A DNA stretch of 59,205 bases, taken from Candidatus Hydrogenedentota bacterium (lineage in GTDB: Bacteria > Hydrogenedentota > Hydrogenedentia > Hydrogenedentales > CAILVY01). Numbering within the stretch: position 1 is the first letter of the stretch; each line of letters starts with the position of its first letter. Both the position numbers and the translations under genes were made by a program. The stretch spans positions 1 through 59,205 of the forward strand of contig JAKQOG010000151.1 of assembly GCA_029565395.1 (NCBI GenBank), given 5' to 3'. Shown here piece by piece: positions 9,027 through 16,747 of the stretch. The notes below the pieces were generated by a model, which saw nothing but the letters and a program-made list of their open reading frames with translations, ran no database searches and was not told the origin of the DNA.

Positions 9027-10658
9027 TTACGACTTAGACGGGTCGCAACAAACCTGCCACCGTTTCGTATTCGCGCTGCCCGTAACGGAAACCACATAGA
9101 TGTTTTCCGGGCCAAACCGCCGCCGCTCGAAGCGGCTCAGCAGCTTGGCCAGGCGCTTTACGATGCTGCCATGGCCCGACATCCCCGACAGCACGGAGCC
9201 GGGAAGGTCGTCGGGGTCAAGGCGCGCGACCACTTCGCGCAGGGCAACCGGCTCAGAGCCGAGTTCCTCCCGCCATCTCAATAAGAAGGAATAGAACTCG
9301 CTCGCCTGCTCGTCCGCGCGCTCGTACACCGCGCGGCGGTTCTCCAGGAAGCCTTCGATGCCCGCGCTCGCGAGAATCGCTCCCGCCAGCTGGCACCAGC
9401 TCTCGTAGGACCCCAGCACCGGTCCGCCGTAGTCCAGGCCACGGTCGATGCCGCGCCGGGCGAGCGTGAGCAGGCCCTGGACGATCTCGGGACGCCGCCG
9501 CTTCACGTGGGGCATCAGCCGCTTGTGCCGGAAGTCGTCGCGCTCCCAGGGGCGGCTCGATTCCGGGTCCAACCGGCAGAAGACGCATCGCCTCGAAAGG
9601 TCGCCCCCGATGGAAACATTGTTCCCGTTGATGACGACCGGTGCGCTGCTGTCGTAGATCTCCACCCGGCTGTGCCGCAGTATCCGGTCCTGCCACACAG
9701 CGCTAGTAAGGTACGCCGCCAGCGAGGGCTGGTGGACCGTGAACTGGACGTTGTCCAGTGCGATGATGGGCGCGCTGGCCCGGAGGCACGACGTGATCAG
9801 CTTCCGCATCTCCTCGTCGCTGCCGTTCGACGCCTGCACCGGGACCTCGCGGCCCGTTGCGGTCACGGACAAGATGCTGGAAAGAAGGCCCTTGCCCGTT
9901 CCCTGCTGCGGCGCATCGATGACCAGCGCGGGCACGCAGCCCTCGATCATCGGCCTGATCGCCACGGTCAGCCAGAAGGCGATGTAGTTCGCCTTCGAGG
10001 CACGGTCAACGAACGGGAAGTCGCAGATCACGTCGTCGAGCGCGGCCAGCGCGGCCGCCACATCGTCATCGGTGGGCTCCTCCGCGACCGCGATCCGCCG
10101 CAGCGCCTTCTGCGGCCAGAGGTAGATCCCGGTGGCCCCGTCGTAGCCCGGTTCGACCAGCAGCCGTCCGCCCTCGACGAAGGTCGGCGTCTCGATCACG
10201 CGGTCGAGCCGCTTGATCGTCTCCGGATACTCGGGGAGGCTGAGCATATCCTCCACGAGCGCGTCACCCGGAATGATCTCGTGCACGCTGTCGCCCTTTA
10301 CGGCGATGATACGGCAGCACCTCGCCACCACGCCGCGTAGGCTGGCCTTGGTGTGCGCCTCGATGCGCGCGCCCATCCTCCGGCTCCTGTGGATCCGGAC
10401 AAGCCTGCCGTTGTGGACCGCGACCGCCTCCACCTTCTGGGCGGCCATCGCGTCGAGCACCTGCGCGGTCTGCTCGCGCAGCGGCAGCTTCGCCGAGATC
10501 GTCGGCAGTTCCGACGCACTATGTGGGGACTTATTCTCGGTCGCGCCTTGCTCCGGCGCGCCGCCGCCCGCCTGCGCATCCAGCGCAGCACGTTCCTGCT
10601 GCTCGGCCTCTATCATCGCCTGCCGCAGGTCTTCCATGTCGAAAGTACTATCTATCAA
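9027..10658 (-). CDS. Plasmid/phage-type AAA+ replicative ATPase (putative helicase)
   Basis: A 543-residue ATPase. The C-terminal half has Walker A GTGKG (K256), a Walker B-like PIIALDNV, a sensor-like NGNN and an Arg-rich SRR motif typical of superfamily-3-like or D5/VapE-like ATPases of phages and plasmids. The N-terminal 170 residues match no domain I recognise. I choose TTG at 10658 as start: it sits 5 nt behind a perfect AAAGGAGG, whereas the upstream extension of the frame (to 10910) has low-complexity, GC-driven sequence. The gene is followed directly by the primase-polymerase gene, so the pair would supply unwinding, priming and synthesis for a replicon. Helicase activity is inferred from the company it keeps. 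Confidence 0.75.
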   Translation of the reverse strand: MIDSTFDMEDLRQAMIEAEQQERAALDAQAGGGAPEQGATENKSPHSASELPTISAKLPLREQTAQVLDAMAAQKVEAVAVHNGRLVRIHRSRRMGARIEAHTKASLRGVVARCCRIIAVKGDSVHEIIPGDALVEDMLSLPEYPETIKRLDRVIETPTFVEGGRLLVEPGYDGATGIYLWPQKALRRIAVAEEPTDDDVAAALAALDDVICDFPFVDRASKANYIAFWLTVAIRPMIEGCVPALVIDAPQQGTGKGLLSSILSVTATGREVPVQASNGSDEEMRKLITSCLRASAPIIALDNVQFTVHQPSLAAYLTSAVWQDRILRHSRVEIYDSSAPVVINGNNVSIGGDLSRRCVFCRLDPESSRPWERDDFRHKRLMPHVKRRRPEIVQGLLTLARRGIDRGLDYGGPVLGSYESWCQLAGAILASAGIEGFLENRRAVYERADEQASEFYSFLLRWREELGSEPVALREVVARLDPDDLPGSVLSGMSGHGSIVKRLAKLLSRFERRRFGPENIYVVSVTGSANTKRWQVCCDPSKS

Positions 10659-10795
10659 GTCGTCCTCCTTTGTCCCGTATGGGACGGAGTTTCCGGGCCG
10701 TTTGGCCCGGGCTGATGGGTGGCCTTCGACGCCATCGCCGAAGACCGAATCGCGAGGCGGCCCGATGGGGGCGCGCCTCGGCAGAAAGGGTGGTC

Positions 10796-10820
10796 GGCCA
10801 AACCCGCCGTGGGTTTGGCC
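10796..10820. repeat. Perfect 10-bp stem inverted repeat with AAACCC/GGGTTT arms
   Basis: GGCCAAACCC and GGGTTTGGCC flank a 5-nt loop (GCCGT). It lies in the 5' leader of the ATPase gene, between the divergent genes. Its arms share the AAACCC core of the iteron-like repeats at 5379-5928, so one protein might bind both. It could also be a leader hairpin. Confidence 0.5.
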
Positions 10821-10954
10821 CGCCCCCGATCTGCCCGGGGGCGTTGGGCACGATTCAATTTTCAAAGAGCGAATCCGCCGCGTGGCCAGTGTTGACCACT
10901 CGACGTGCATCCGTTGCTGCTTCCTCCTTTCCTTGCGGTGGATGCCGAAACCGC

Positions 10955-10983
10955 TTGCACTAACGCACCAGATGTTCTACAAT
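10955..10983 (+). promoter_or_regulatory. Sigma70-type promoter of the CGNR-like gene
   Basis: TTGCAC at 10955-10960, a 17-bp spacer, then TACAAT at 10978-10983, both close to consensus and at ideal spacing, 110 bp before the ATG at 11093. The remainder of the divergent interval 10659-11092 holds the hairpin at 10796 and the inverted repeat at 10964-11007. Confidence 0.6.
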
Positions 10984-11007
10984 GAAATTGCACGGTGCGC
11001 TGGTGCG
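10964..11007. promoter_or_regulatory. Candidate operator: CGCACCAG / CTGGTGCG inverted repeat
   Basis: CGCACCAG at 10964-10971 and its exact complement CTGGTGCG at 11000-11007 bracket the -10 box and expected transcription start. A further TTGCA-rich segment follows. The spacing (36 bp start to start) suits two dimer half-contacts or a loop. The binder is unknown; the adjacent zinc-ribbon protein is a candidate. Confidence 0.4.
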
Positions 11008-11092
11008 CTTTGTAATTGCAAGTATACCTGATGCGCTTACGGCTTGTCAAGCCTTCGTGCGGACCGAGTTTCTGAGGAAAGGACTTTCGACG

Positions 11093-12241
11093 ATGGAGAC
11101 CTTCACAACGGGCATAGACTGGTGCTGGTATCGATTCCGGGAATGCGTCTTCGATGACGAGGCCGCAGCGATCCGTCCGGCCTCCGGTGCCGCCCCCGTG
11201 CGCTACAGCCCGTGGGACGAATACCGGCAATGGCGCGCCGATGGTTCAGCGGCGCAGCCTCCGTACATGCCGCTGCTTGAACTCGCCCGTGAGACGGAGG
11301 GCGCTCTGCGCCGGATGGTTGAATCGGACGGAACAGTTCCCCCCTCCGCCGATGTGATCAATCGGTGGTGCAAGTGGTTCTCCACTTACGGGATGCTCGG
11401 CCTGCTTCCACACGGCCTGCACCAAATCACACAGGAGGCCGACGTGGCGGCGTCCAGGAGAGACAAGGCGCGCGCCGACGGCGAGTCCGCTGTGCTTGTC
11501 CACTCGCGGTTTGGCGGGGATTGGCGGGAAATGCGAAGGACCGCGCCGCGTGCGGAAACCGGCGGCAAAGGTCCCGGCGGGCGCGTTCGGGGGCGTCATC
11601 TGTGGATCGACGTGCACGAGTACGGCGCTTATGGCCCCGGTGTCGAGCACTACGAAGGTGAGGAAGCCACGGACTACCTATCCGACTACTTCTCCCTTAT
11701 CCCCGCCACCGATCTTGCCGAGCCGTTGTACCCCCTGCCGCTGACTGGCAGATTCTGGGCGTGCTACCGCGAGCCACTGACGGAAGTCTTCCGGGCGGTT
11801 CTGGTGCTCTACGACGCGGTTGCCAGCGTCCTGGGCGGGGAAAATGCGCAGGGTGGATGCGCCAAGCTGAACGGTCTGCTGGGCGAGACTTCGGTTCGAT
11901 TGCGGCCCTCGGAAGACGGCAAGTTCGAGCTCTCGTACTCCTTCCCGTCGCTGCTCGCGTGCCTCGCCTGCATGGCCGCGCTCGATCTCGAAGGGCAGCG
12001 CCGAATATTCTCCTGCCCGGAGTGCCAAAAGCTCTTCACATCCAACGCCTACCAGAGCAGCTACTGCAGCACGCGCTGCCGCAACCGGGCGAACACGCGC
12101 GAGTTTCGATTGCGGCAGAAGGCGATCCGCCTGAGGGCGGGAGGCGCGTCCGACGACGCCGTGGCAAAGGAGCTCGGCGTTGGCAAAGACAGGCTCCGAG
12201 AGTGGTGGGCGCTGATTCAGCCCCGCAAGCGGAAGAAATAG
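11093..12241 (+). CDS. CGNR-like zinc-ribbon protein, putative DNA-binding regulator
   Basis: A 382-residue protein. The start is ATG at 11093 behind AGGAAAGGA; the frame extends to 10982, but that part overlaps the promoter. Near the C-terminus a zinc ribbon reads CPECQKLF, then YCSTRCRNRAN, with the spacing and the CxNR tail of CGNR zinc fingers. The segment before it (ACYREPLTEVF to FSCPEC) resembles the helical domain usually paired with that finger. The last 40 residues look like a small helix-turn-helix (DDAVAKELGVGKDRL). The gene diverges from the replication operon and could regulate it. No enzymatic motif is seen. Assignment to the family rests on pattern only. Confidence 0.5.
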   Translation: METFTTGIDWCWYRFRECVFDDEAAAIRPASGAAPVRYSPWDEYRQWRADGSAAQPPYMPLLELARETEGALRRMVESDGTVPPSADVINRWCKWFSTYGMLGLLPHGLHQITQEADVAASRRDKARADGESAVLVHSRFGGDWREMRRTAPRAETGGKGPGGRVRGRHLWIDVHEYGAYGPGVEHYEGEEATDYLSDYFSLIPATDLAEPLYPLPLTGRFWACYREPLTEVFRAVLVLYDAVASVLGGENAQGGCAKLNGLLGETSVRLRPSEDGKFELSYSFPSLLACLACMAALDLEGQRRIFSCPECQKLFTSNAYQSSYCSTRCRNRANTREFRLRQKAIRLRAGGASDDAVAKELGVGKDRLREWWALIQPRKRKK

Positions 12242-12629
12242 TTCATCCGCGCGGGCACCTGATGGCGTCCCGGGCGTTGCGTGAGCCTTGCCGTTCTTGC
12301 GGGGTTTGTTGGAATGCACTGCCCGGGTTGGACTTGCCGAACGCCGCCGCCGGGCGTGTTGTGCGCTTGCACTGCGGGTTTTGCATCACCGAAGACCGCA
12401 CCCCAGACTCTCCGGTCCCGCTCCCCACCCGCTACCCATCGTCGTGTTTCTTGGGTTGCGGCACATGACCTGCAAAACATGGGCTATGATCTCGATTCCG
12501 GCAAATGGCCGCGAGACTATCTGTGTTTGCTCGATTCCCGCGAGCCCGCGTGGTATCCTGTTTCGGCACAAGTCGTTTGGGGGAGACTGGTCTTTGGTTT
12601 GTCGAGTTATTATTGTTTTTAGCGATTTT
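12242..12629. other. Intergenic end of GC-rich block, no gene supported
   Basis: About 390 bp between the zinc-ribbon gene and the tRNA fragment. Several frames are open, but none has a ribosome binding site or recognisable product. No recombinase remnant was found when all frames were read. Base composition falls from GC-rich to AT-rich at its right end (TTATTATTGTTTTTAG). Confidence 0.5.
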
Positions 12630-12684
12630 CTTAAAATCCGTTGCCCGTAAGGGCATGCGGGTTCGATTCCCGCCTCGCCCACCA
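12630..12684 (+). other. 3' fragment of tRNA-Leu(UAA): candidate attachment-site scar
   Basis: The sequence contains, in order: an anticodon loop CTTAAAA; the 3' anticodon-stem strand TCCGT; a long type II variable arm TGCCC-GTAA-GGGCA; a T arm GCGGG-TTCGATT-CCCGC; a 3' acceptor strand CTCGCCC; and ACCA. All are correct for tRNA-Leu(UAA). The 5' half is absent: upstream sequence does not supply the matching GGGCGAG acceptor strand, D arm or ACGGA stem. Identity starts at the anticodon loop, a common crossover point for tyrosine recombinases. By orientation, the intact tRNA gene and the rest of the element should lie to the left, beyond the window. Confidence 0.8.
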
Positions 12685-12755
12685 TTTTTCCACTCTGTGG
12701 AAAAATGCCACGGCGTAGTCACAGCGGAGCGAAAGCGAAGCCGGACGAAGCCGGG

Positions 12756-13490
12756 CTATTTTGCCGCGAGACGCTTTTTCACTTCGTCAATAAACGCAGC
12801 GACACCCGTATCAAAGGCGTTTTGCCATTGCCTTGTGCCTGCCGCCGCGGCATGATGCTTGACATACCCCCGCACCGTTTCTCCGTTGGTAAACGGCTGG
12901 ATATTGCCTTTGATCTTGACCCGTGCCTCAAACTCCACTGAAATGGTCGCAAATCCCGGGGTGAACCACGACCAGAATTGTTCAATATCCGCTTCGACCG
13001 GCATGGCACTGGCATTCGGCGCCGACGTACTGTCCAACACGGAGTATCCCGCTTCTCGAAAGGCTTTGGTAAGGGCTTCGCGAACCACATTTTCCACCGT
13101 GCGGCCTTCAGGAAGGAGAATGTCGCCCATGGCCATTCCGTAGCTATTGCGTTTTCTGGCAATTGCCCGGGAGGTTATCATTTTATCCTCAACCTCCCTT
13201 CCCCTGAGGGAGGGGACGGAAGGGTTGCGGGGCGCCAACTCGAATTTCCGGTTGTCCGTGACGCGCACAATCGCTATGACATTTCCGGAGGGCAGATTTT
13301 CCACTGATGAGCCGTATGGAAGACTGGGGTGCTCCTGCACATTCGCCCCGGCTTGTGCAGGTGCGGGATTTGGGGATTCGGCAACCTGTATATCAAGAAT
13401 GCCCCGATTCGTCGCACACCCATTTCCAAATACGCTTGCCACTATGACGAAAGCCGCCATTGCCACCCAAAAGTACCGTTTTCCCTTCAT
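12756..13490 (-). CDS. Secreted lipoprotein of unknown function (YajG-like)
   Basis: A 244-residue protein with ATG behind AAGGAGGAGC. The hydrophobic signal (VAMAAFVIVASVFGNG) ends in a lipobox-like cysteine (C25). The mature part contains a V-I-A-I-V-R-V-T-D strand, the segment DILLPEGRTVENVVREALTKAFREAGY, and a C-terminal beta-strand plus amphipathic helix. This layout recalls YajG-type lipoproteins, which are outer-membrane anchored and poorly understood. It lies 33 bp downstream of a second lipoprotein gene on the same strand, so the two are probably cotranscribed. The family call is tentative. Confidence 0.6.
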   Translation of the reverse strand: MKGKRYFWVAMAAFVIVASVFGNGCATNRGILDIQVAESPNPAPAQAGANVQEHPSLPYGSSVENLPSGNVIAIVRVTDNRKFELAPRNPSVPSLRGREVEDKMITSRAIARKRNSYGMAMGDILLPEGRTVENVVREALTKAFREAGYSVLDSTSAPNASAMPVEADIEQFWSWFTPGFATISVEFEARVKIKGNIQPFTNGETVRGYVKHHAAAAGTRQWQNAFDTGVAAFIDEVKKRLAAK

Positions 13491-13523
13491 TGTTTTGCTC
13501 CTCCTTAGTTCAGATGTCCCTCA

Positions 13524-14678
13524 TTATTTTGGGCTGAAAACAAAATCCCTGTTCATTTCCAATTCTCCCAGAAAAACGACCCGGCTACGCTGGTTCGTAT
13601 CAGGCCACACAGCACGAAAACACCATTGGTTGCCAATGGAGCCTCTGACCGCGGCTATATTGAAATTCACCCGGAATGGCGTATACGGAATGTTCACGCC
13701 ATCCATGGCGGGATCCTTCGCCCAAGGGGCAAATCCATTCGAATCCTCGGACTGCGGAGTGTAACTAAAATCAATTCGCGCTCCGGAGGGGTTGGATCTG
13801 AAGGATATCCAAGGACTATTCGGATCGGGCGGCGGTGAAACAGGGGTCGTTTCCGGTTGAGTCAACGGCGCATTCGTTTCCGGTTGAGTCAACGGCGTAT
13901 TCGTATCCGGGGGTGTTGGCGGGGTTATCTCATTTGGCGCAACTGAAGAGCTCCCCGGATTACTGTTAAGCGCCATTGTTTGTTTAAGGAATATTTCGGA
14001 CTCTTCATACATATAAAGCGCCAGACGATCCAGCAAGGTATCCATGGCCCAGCTCATACACCGATTGCTGTAGTAACAGTTTTTAACGAAGGTTCGTTTC
14101 TTGCGCCAGCGTTCGCTCTTTTCTGTTAACAGCAGCCCTTGTTTGTCTTGGGCCACAAACTGCCAATTTATTTCTCCAACTGCAAACCGGAAATGGATGG
14201 GGAAAAATACGAATGGCTCAAGCAGGGGAAAGAGAATGAACTGGGGGCCAGCCATGGCCGGGTGAGCGCCTGCTCTGAAATACGTTTTGGTCAGTTTCAT
14301 TATGATGTAATAGTCAAATCCTGGTTTTCCTGCCGCCAGTCTCAGTTTATTTTGTTCATACGCCTGTCCAAGCGACGTGTAATTTTTAACTTCCGCACAC
14401 AGATTTGTGCTCATAAAGGCTTGATTGACCACCTCGGCTGCGCTTGCCGGATAGTCTTCCACCGGATACCCCGCCGTTCTATTAGACGTGGTGTCCACCA
14501 CTAGTGCAATCCTGTGCGCGCCCGTTCCCTCGTTCTGCATCTCCCGTTTCCCCTCTGGGGGAAATGCGCGGGAAGGATGCGAAACGCTTGGGAGATACAT
14601 AATTGGCGCACATGCGGCACAAAACAGCATCAGACCGGCTATGATCATTACTTTTGGGATTACTGCGAGGAATTTCAT
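13524..14678 (-). CDS. Lipoprotein with Pro/Thr-rich linker and C-terminal beta domain
   Basis: A 384-residue protein with ATG behind AAAGGG. The signal peptide ends in the lipobox FCAAC (C23). The N-terminal 230 residues form a folded region of unknown family, with hydrophobic strand FILFPLLEPFVFF and a cluster of Cys (NCYYSNRC). A linker with two copies of TPLTQPETNA/T follows (about 255-285). The C-terminal domain begins ISFRSNPSGARIDFS, which resembles a PEGA-like beta sandwich. The linker repeat is also a 27-bp direct repeat at DNA level. It is upstream of, and likely in an operon with, the 244-residue lipoprotein. Function unknown. Confidence 0.6.
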   Translation of the reverse strand: MKFLAVIPKVMIIAGLMLFCAACAPIMYLPSVSHPSRAFPPEGKREMQNEGTGAHRIALVVDTTSNRTAGYPVEDYPASAAEVVNQAFMSTNLCAEVKNYTSLGQAYEQNKLRLAAGKPGFDYYIIMKLTKTYFRAGAHPAMAGPQFILFPLLEPFVFFPIHFRFAVGEINWQFVAQDKQGLLLTEKSERWRKKRTFVKNCYYSNRCMSWAMDTLLDRLALYMYEESEIFLKQTMALNSNPGSSSVAPNEITPPTPPDTNTPLTQPETNAPLTQPETTPVSPPPDPNSPWISFRSNPSGARIDFSYTPQSEDSNGFAPWAKDPAMDGVNIPYTPFRVNFNIAAVRGSIGNQWCFRAVWPDTNQRSRVVFLGELEMNRDFVFSPK

Positions 14679-15068
14679 TGCTTGACCCTTTCTTTACTCA
14701 GTTTCCCGTTTCCCCAAACACTTGAGAAGTGATGGCGGCCCTTTGCATACTGCATATTCTCTGCGCAGAGTATAGTCTTCGTGCCAAACGCTGTCAAGGG
14801 GAACGAATAAAGAGAACAAATAAAGGGAGTGGAGGCAAGGGACGAGGGTAGTATGGCGGCCTGGGGCCACATTCTATCGTTTGGGACTCCAGAACAGTGC
14901 CAGAATGAGCGCAAGAGTGAGTTCCTTACGAGTTCCCTAGCAGGGTGCATCAAAGGCTGCCATTGGGGGACGTTCGCCATTCAAACGCCAGGACAACACA
15001 TAGTACGGCGGCAGAACAGAGCGGCGATGCCCCTTTCACTTCTTGCTTTTTGCACACCCCTCTCGCGC
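14679..15068. other. Intergenic, no gene supported
   Basis: About 390 bp between the lipoprotein pair and the TPR gene. Both strands have short open frames (about 95-100 codons) without ribosome binding sites or recognisable motifs. It must contain the promoter of the lipoprotein genes, but I see no box pair good enough to name. Confidence 0.4.
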
Positions 15069-15548
15069 TTATGTTCCCGAAGAAGACTCCAATACCATTC
15101 TTACTTGAGCTATTAGATTTTTGACGGTTTGATTGTTCGGCTCGATCGACAACACTTTAGTATAGGCCTTCAATGCGTCAGCGTAGCGTTGTGCTTCAAA
15201 CGAAAAGGACCCTAGATTGTACCAAACATCCGCGTTGTCGGGATTCAGGCCGGCGGCTCGCTTCAGAACCGTTAGGCCCGCTTCAAATCTACCTTGTCTT
15301 GCCATCTCAACGGCAGCTTCGTTGAGCAAATAGGCCTCCGTTTCGGGTGCCAATGGAACCTTGGCATCGTTCAGCAATTGGTGGAACTCTTGGAAGGAGA
15401 GTCCCTCTTCCTGAAGCAACTCTCGTGTGACTGGCATGGCCCGGTTGTTGCCCGCAACCGCCTCCAGAAATGCAGTGAAAAGCATGCTTTGGGCTTCTCC
15501 CGCTCGTCCACGCTTGTACAGCCTGATTGCATTTCTAAGCTTTTCCAT
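15069..15548 (-). CDS. TPR protein
   Basis: A 160-residue protein starting at ATG 15548 (MEKLRNAIRLYKRG) behind GGAAG, 2 nt after the stop of the small gene upstream; the longer frame to 15641 overlaps that gene and is not needed. Tetratricopeptide repeats occupy the C-terminal half (EAGLTVLKRAAGLNPDNADV, then YADALKAYTKVLSIEPNN) and give a protein-binding superhelix. No signal peptide or other domain is present. It is probably a scaffold or partner of the 70-residue protein encoded just before it. No specific pathway can be named. Confidence 0.75.
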   Translation of the reverse strand: MEKLRNAIRLYKRGRAGEAQSMLFTAFLEAVAGNNRAMPVTRELLQEEGLSFQEFHQLLNDAKVPLAPETEAYLLNEAAVEMARQGRFEAGLTVLKRAAGLNPDNADVWYNLGSFSFEAQRYADALKAYTKVLSIEPNNQTVKNLIAQVRMVLESSSGT

Positions 15549-15550
15549 GA

Positions 15551-15763
15551 TCACTTCCCCCCAGCTTTCATGATTTTGGCCAACTTTTCGAGGCATCGGT
15601 CCATGAGTCCGCGTTCGCGAATTGTCTTGTCCATTTGCCAAGTTGGCTTGTTCCTTAATTTCCTGCTTACCCAGCTATCAATCAGGTCTTCATCAGAAGC
15701 TTGTCTGTTGACCTCTTCATGTTTTGCCGGGTCGCGCACCTTGTCGAGATCTTGATCGTGCAT
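15551..15763 (-). CDS. Small hypothetical protein, coupled to the TPR gene
   Basis: A 70-residue highly charged protein (MHDQDLDKVRDPAKHEEVNR...). It contains the segment LIDSWVSRKLRNKPTWQ and ends MKAGGK. Its stop lies 2 nt before the TPR start codon, a spacing typical of translational coupling. No family is recognised. Its 5' end abuts the decayed transposase, so its promoter may lie within, or have been brought by, that remnant. Confidence 0.5.
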   Translation of the reverse strand: MHDQDLDKVRDPAKHEEVNRQASDEDLIDSWVSRKLRNKPTWQMDKTIRERGLMDRCLEKLAKIMKAGGK

Positions 15764-16075
15764 TGTATATGGCTCCTTTTGCTGACTTTGCTTCCCAGCG
15801 GGCGCTGGGCATCGTGTTCTTGAGCGACTTCATCGAGATTCTCTCTGGCTTCGCCCAAGGTGGTTTCGATAGTCTTCGTGTCGCCTTGGTCGGCGGGGTG
15901 CAGTGCCAAGCCAACAGCGCCCCGCTGTCCATGTCCACTGCATGCTCGGTCTTGTGGACCAGATGCGTCGTACCGTCCTTCATCTTCGTAAATACGCGCG
16001 CCGGGGCCGTGGGGATGCTTCCAGTCCTTGTTGGACGCCTTATTCTTCCGGAAATGATCGCACCGGATAAGAGGC
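15764..16075 (-). pseudogene. Decayed DDE transposase fragment
   Basis: Read on the minus strand, three frames together give a typical transposase segment. NKASNKDWKHPHGPGARI is in one frame. TKMKDGTTHLVHKTEHAVDM is in a second, after an extra T. ALHPADQGDTKTIETTLGEA is in a third. At least two frameshifts and both missing ends make it non-functional. The HPH-x-P-x-ARI and AHK/VHK-x-EHAVD signatures are those of IS4/IS5-like DDE transposases; I cannot fix the family. Terminal inverted repeats were not found. Confidence 0.75.
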
Positions 16076-16105
16076 TGAAAAAGCTTGGTATTTTAGAAAA
16101 AGACG

Positions 16106-16471
16106 TCAGTCCCGGACAAGAACGATCTCAACGCCGTGGCTGTCTTCCAGGGTTAATTCTTCGTCGTCACTGTCATAATCGACGTCGTACTCGGTGTCAT
16201 CGTCATCGATAGTGATAGTCAATTTGCTGTCAAAGATGTCCAGCGACCAGTCTCCTTCGACCTTGAGGGAGGGCAGGGCGGGAATTTTTGTTTCTTTGAC
16301 GAATGTGCCATCGCTCTCGAAGGTCCAGATGACATCAAAACCGGGCAGGGAATATTTTTCCTGCCAATCCCCAACAATAGAGACGCTTAAAAGCAGCATG
16401 GGACATCCCGTCAGCAGAAGAGAAATCGCCACTACCCCGGCCACTTTCAGGAGAACTCCGCTTTTTCTCAT
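16106..16471 (-). CDS. Small acidic lipoprotein
   Basis: The best start is ATG at 16471 (MRKSGVLLK), 8 nt behind AAAGGA; an ATG six bases upstream is too close to it. The signal peptide ends at LLTGC (a clear lipobox). The mature 100 residues begin with a beta-rich segment (SIVGDWQEKYSLPGFDVIWTFESDGTFV) that resembles lipocalin-like stress lipoproteins. A very acidic tail region (DDDDTEYDVDYDSDDEE) follows. Likely outer-membrane anchored; function unknown. Confidence 0.7.
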   Translation of the reverse strand: MRKSGVLLKVAGVVAISLLLTGCPMLLLSVSIVGDWQEKYSLPGFDVIWTFESDGTFVKETKIPALPSLKVEGDWSLDIFDSKLTITIDDDDTEYDVDYDSDDEELTLEDSHGVEIVLVRD

Positions 16472-16747
16472 ACCCATATTCCTTTCGGTTTGCATTGAAC
16501 CATATCCACCTCAACTGAATACTACCCTCCCCTTCTCCTCTCAGAAACATTATTACCGGATTCCAGAAGTCAATTCAACTCACAGGGAGACCTTGCCGGC
16601 CCATGGAACACGAAAAACGAAGACCCTTCCTGTTTTGGGTATTTCGAAAGTGCCGCCTATTGACAATCAGAAAGGACATTTGCGACAGTGTGCATACCGT
16701 GGCCGGAATAATCCGGCAAAACCTATTGCACAAGCAGGGGATGTATC

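Noticed and set aside
10659..10910. N-terminal extension of the AAA+ ATPase
   Set aside because: A perfect ribosome binding site precedes TTG 10658, and the upstream residues are low-complexity Gly/Pro/Arg sequence overlapping a hairpin.
12630..12684. A complete tRNA-Leu gene
   Set aside because: Only the anticodon loop to the CCA end is present; no matching acceptor, D arm or anticodon 5' strand lies upstream.
12386..12722. Minus-strand open frames ending GEAGIEPAC... / GRGGNRTRMPLRATDF...
   Set aside because: These are antisense readings of the tRNA-Leu fragment, a frequent false gene; no ribosome binding site or conserved protein supports them.
14675..15116. Open frames of about 95-100 codons on both strands between the lipoprotein and TPR genes
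   Set aside because: No ribosome binding site, no recognisable protein, and the two strands overlap each other.
16660..16690. Promoter for the first cluster gene from a perfect TTGACA at 16660
   Set aside because: No acceptable -10 box exists at 16-19 bp spacing, so I do not call it.
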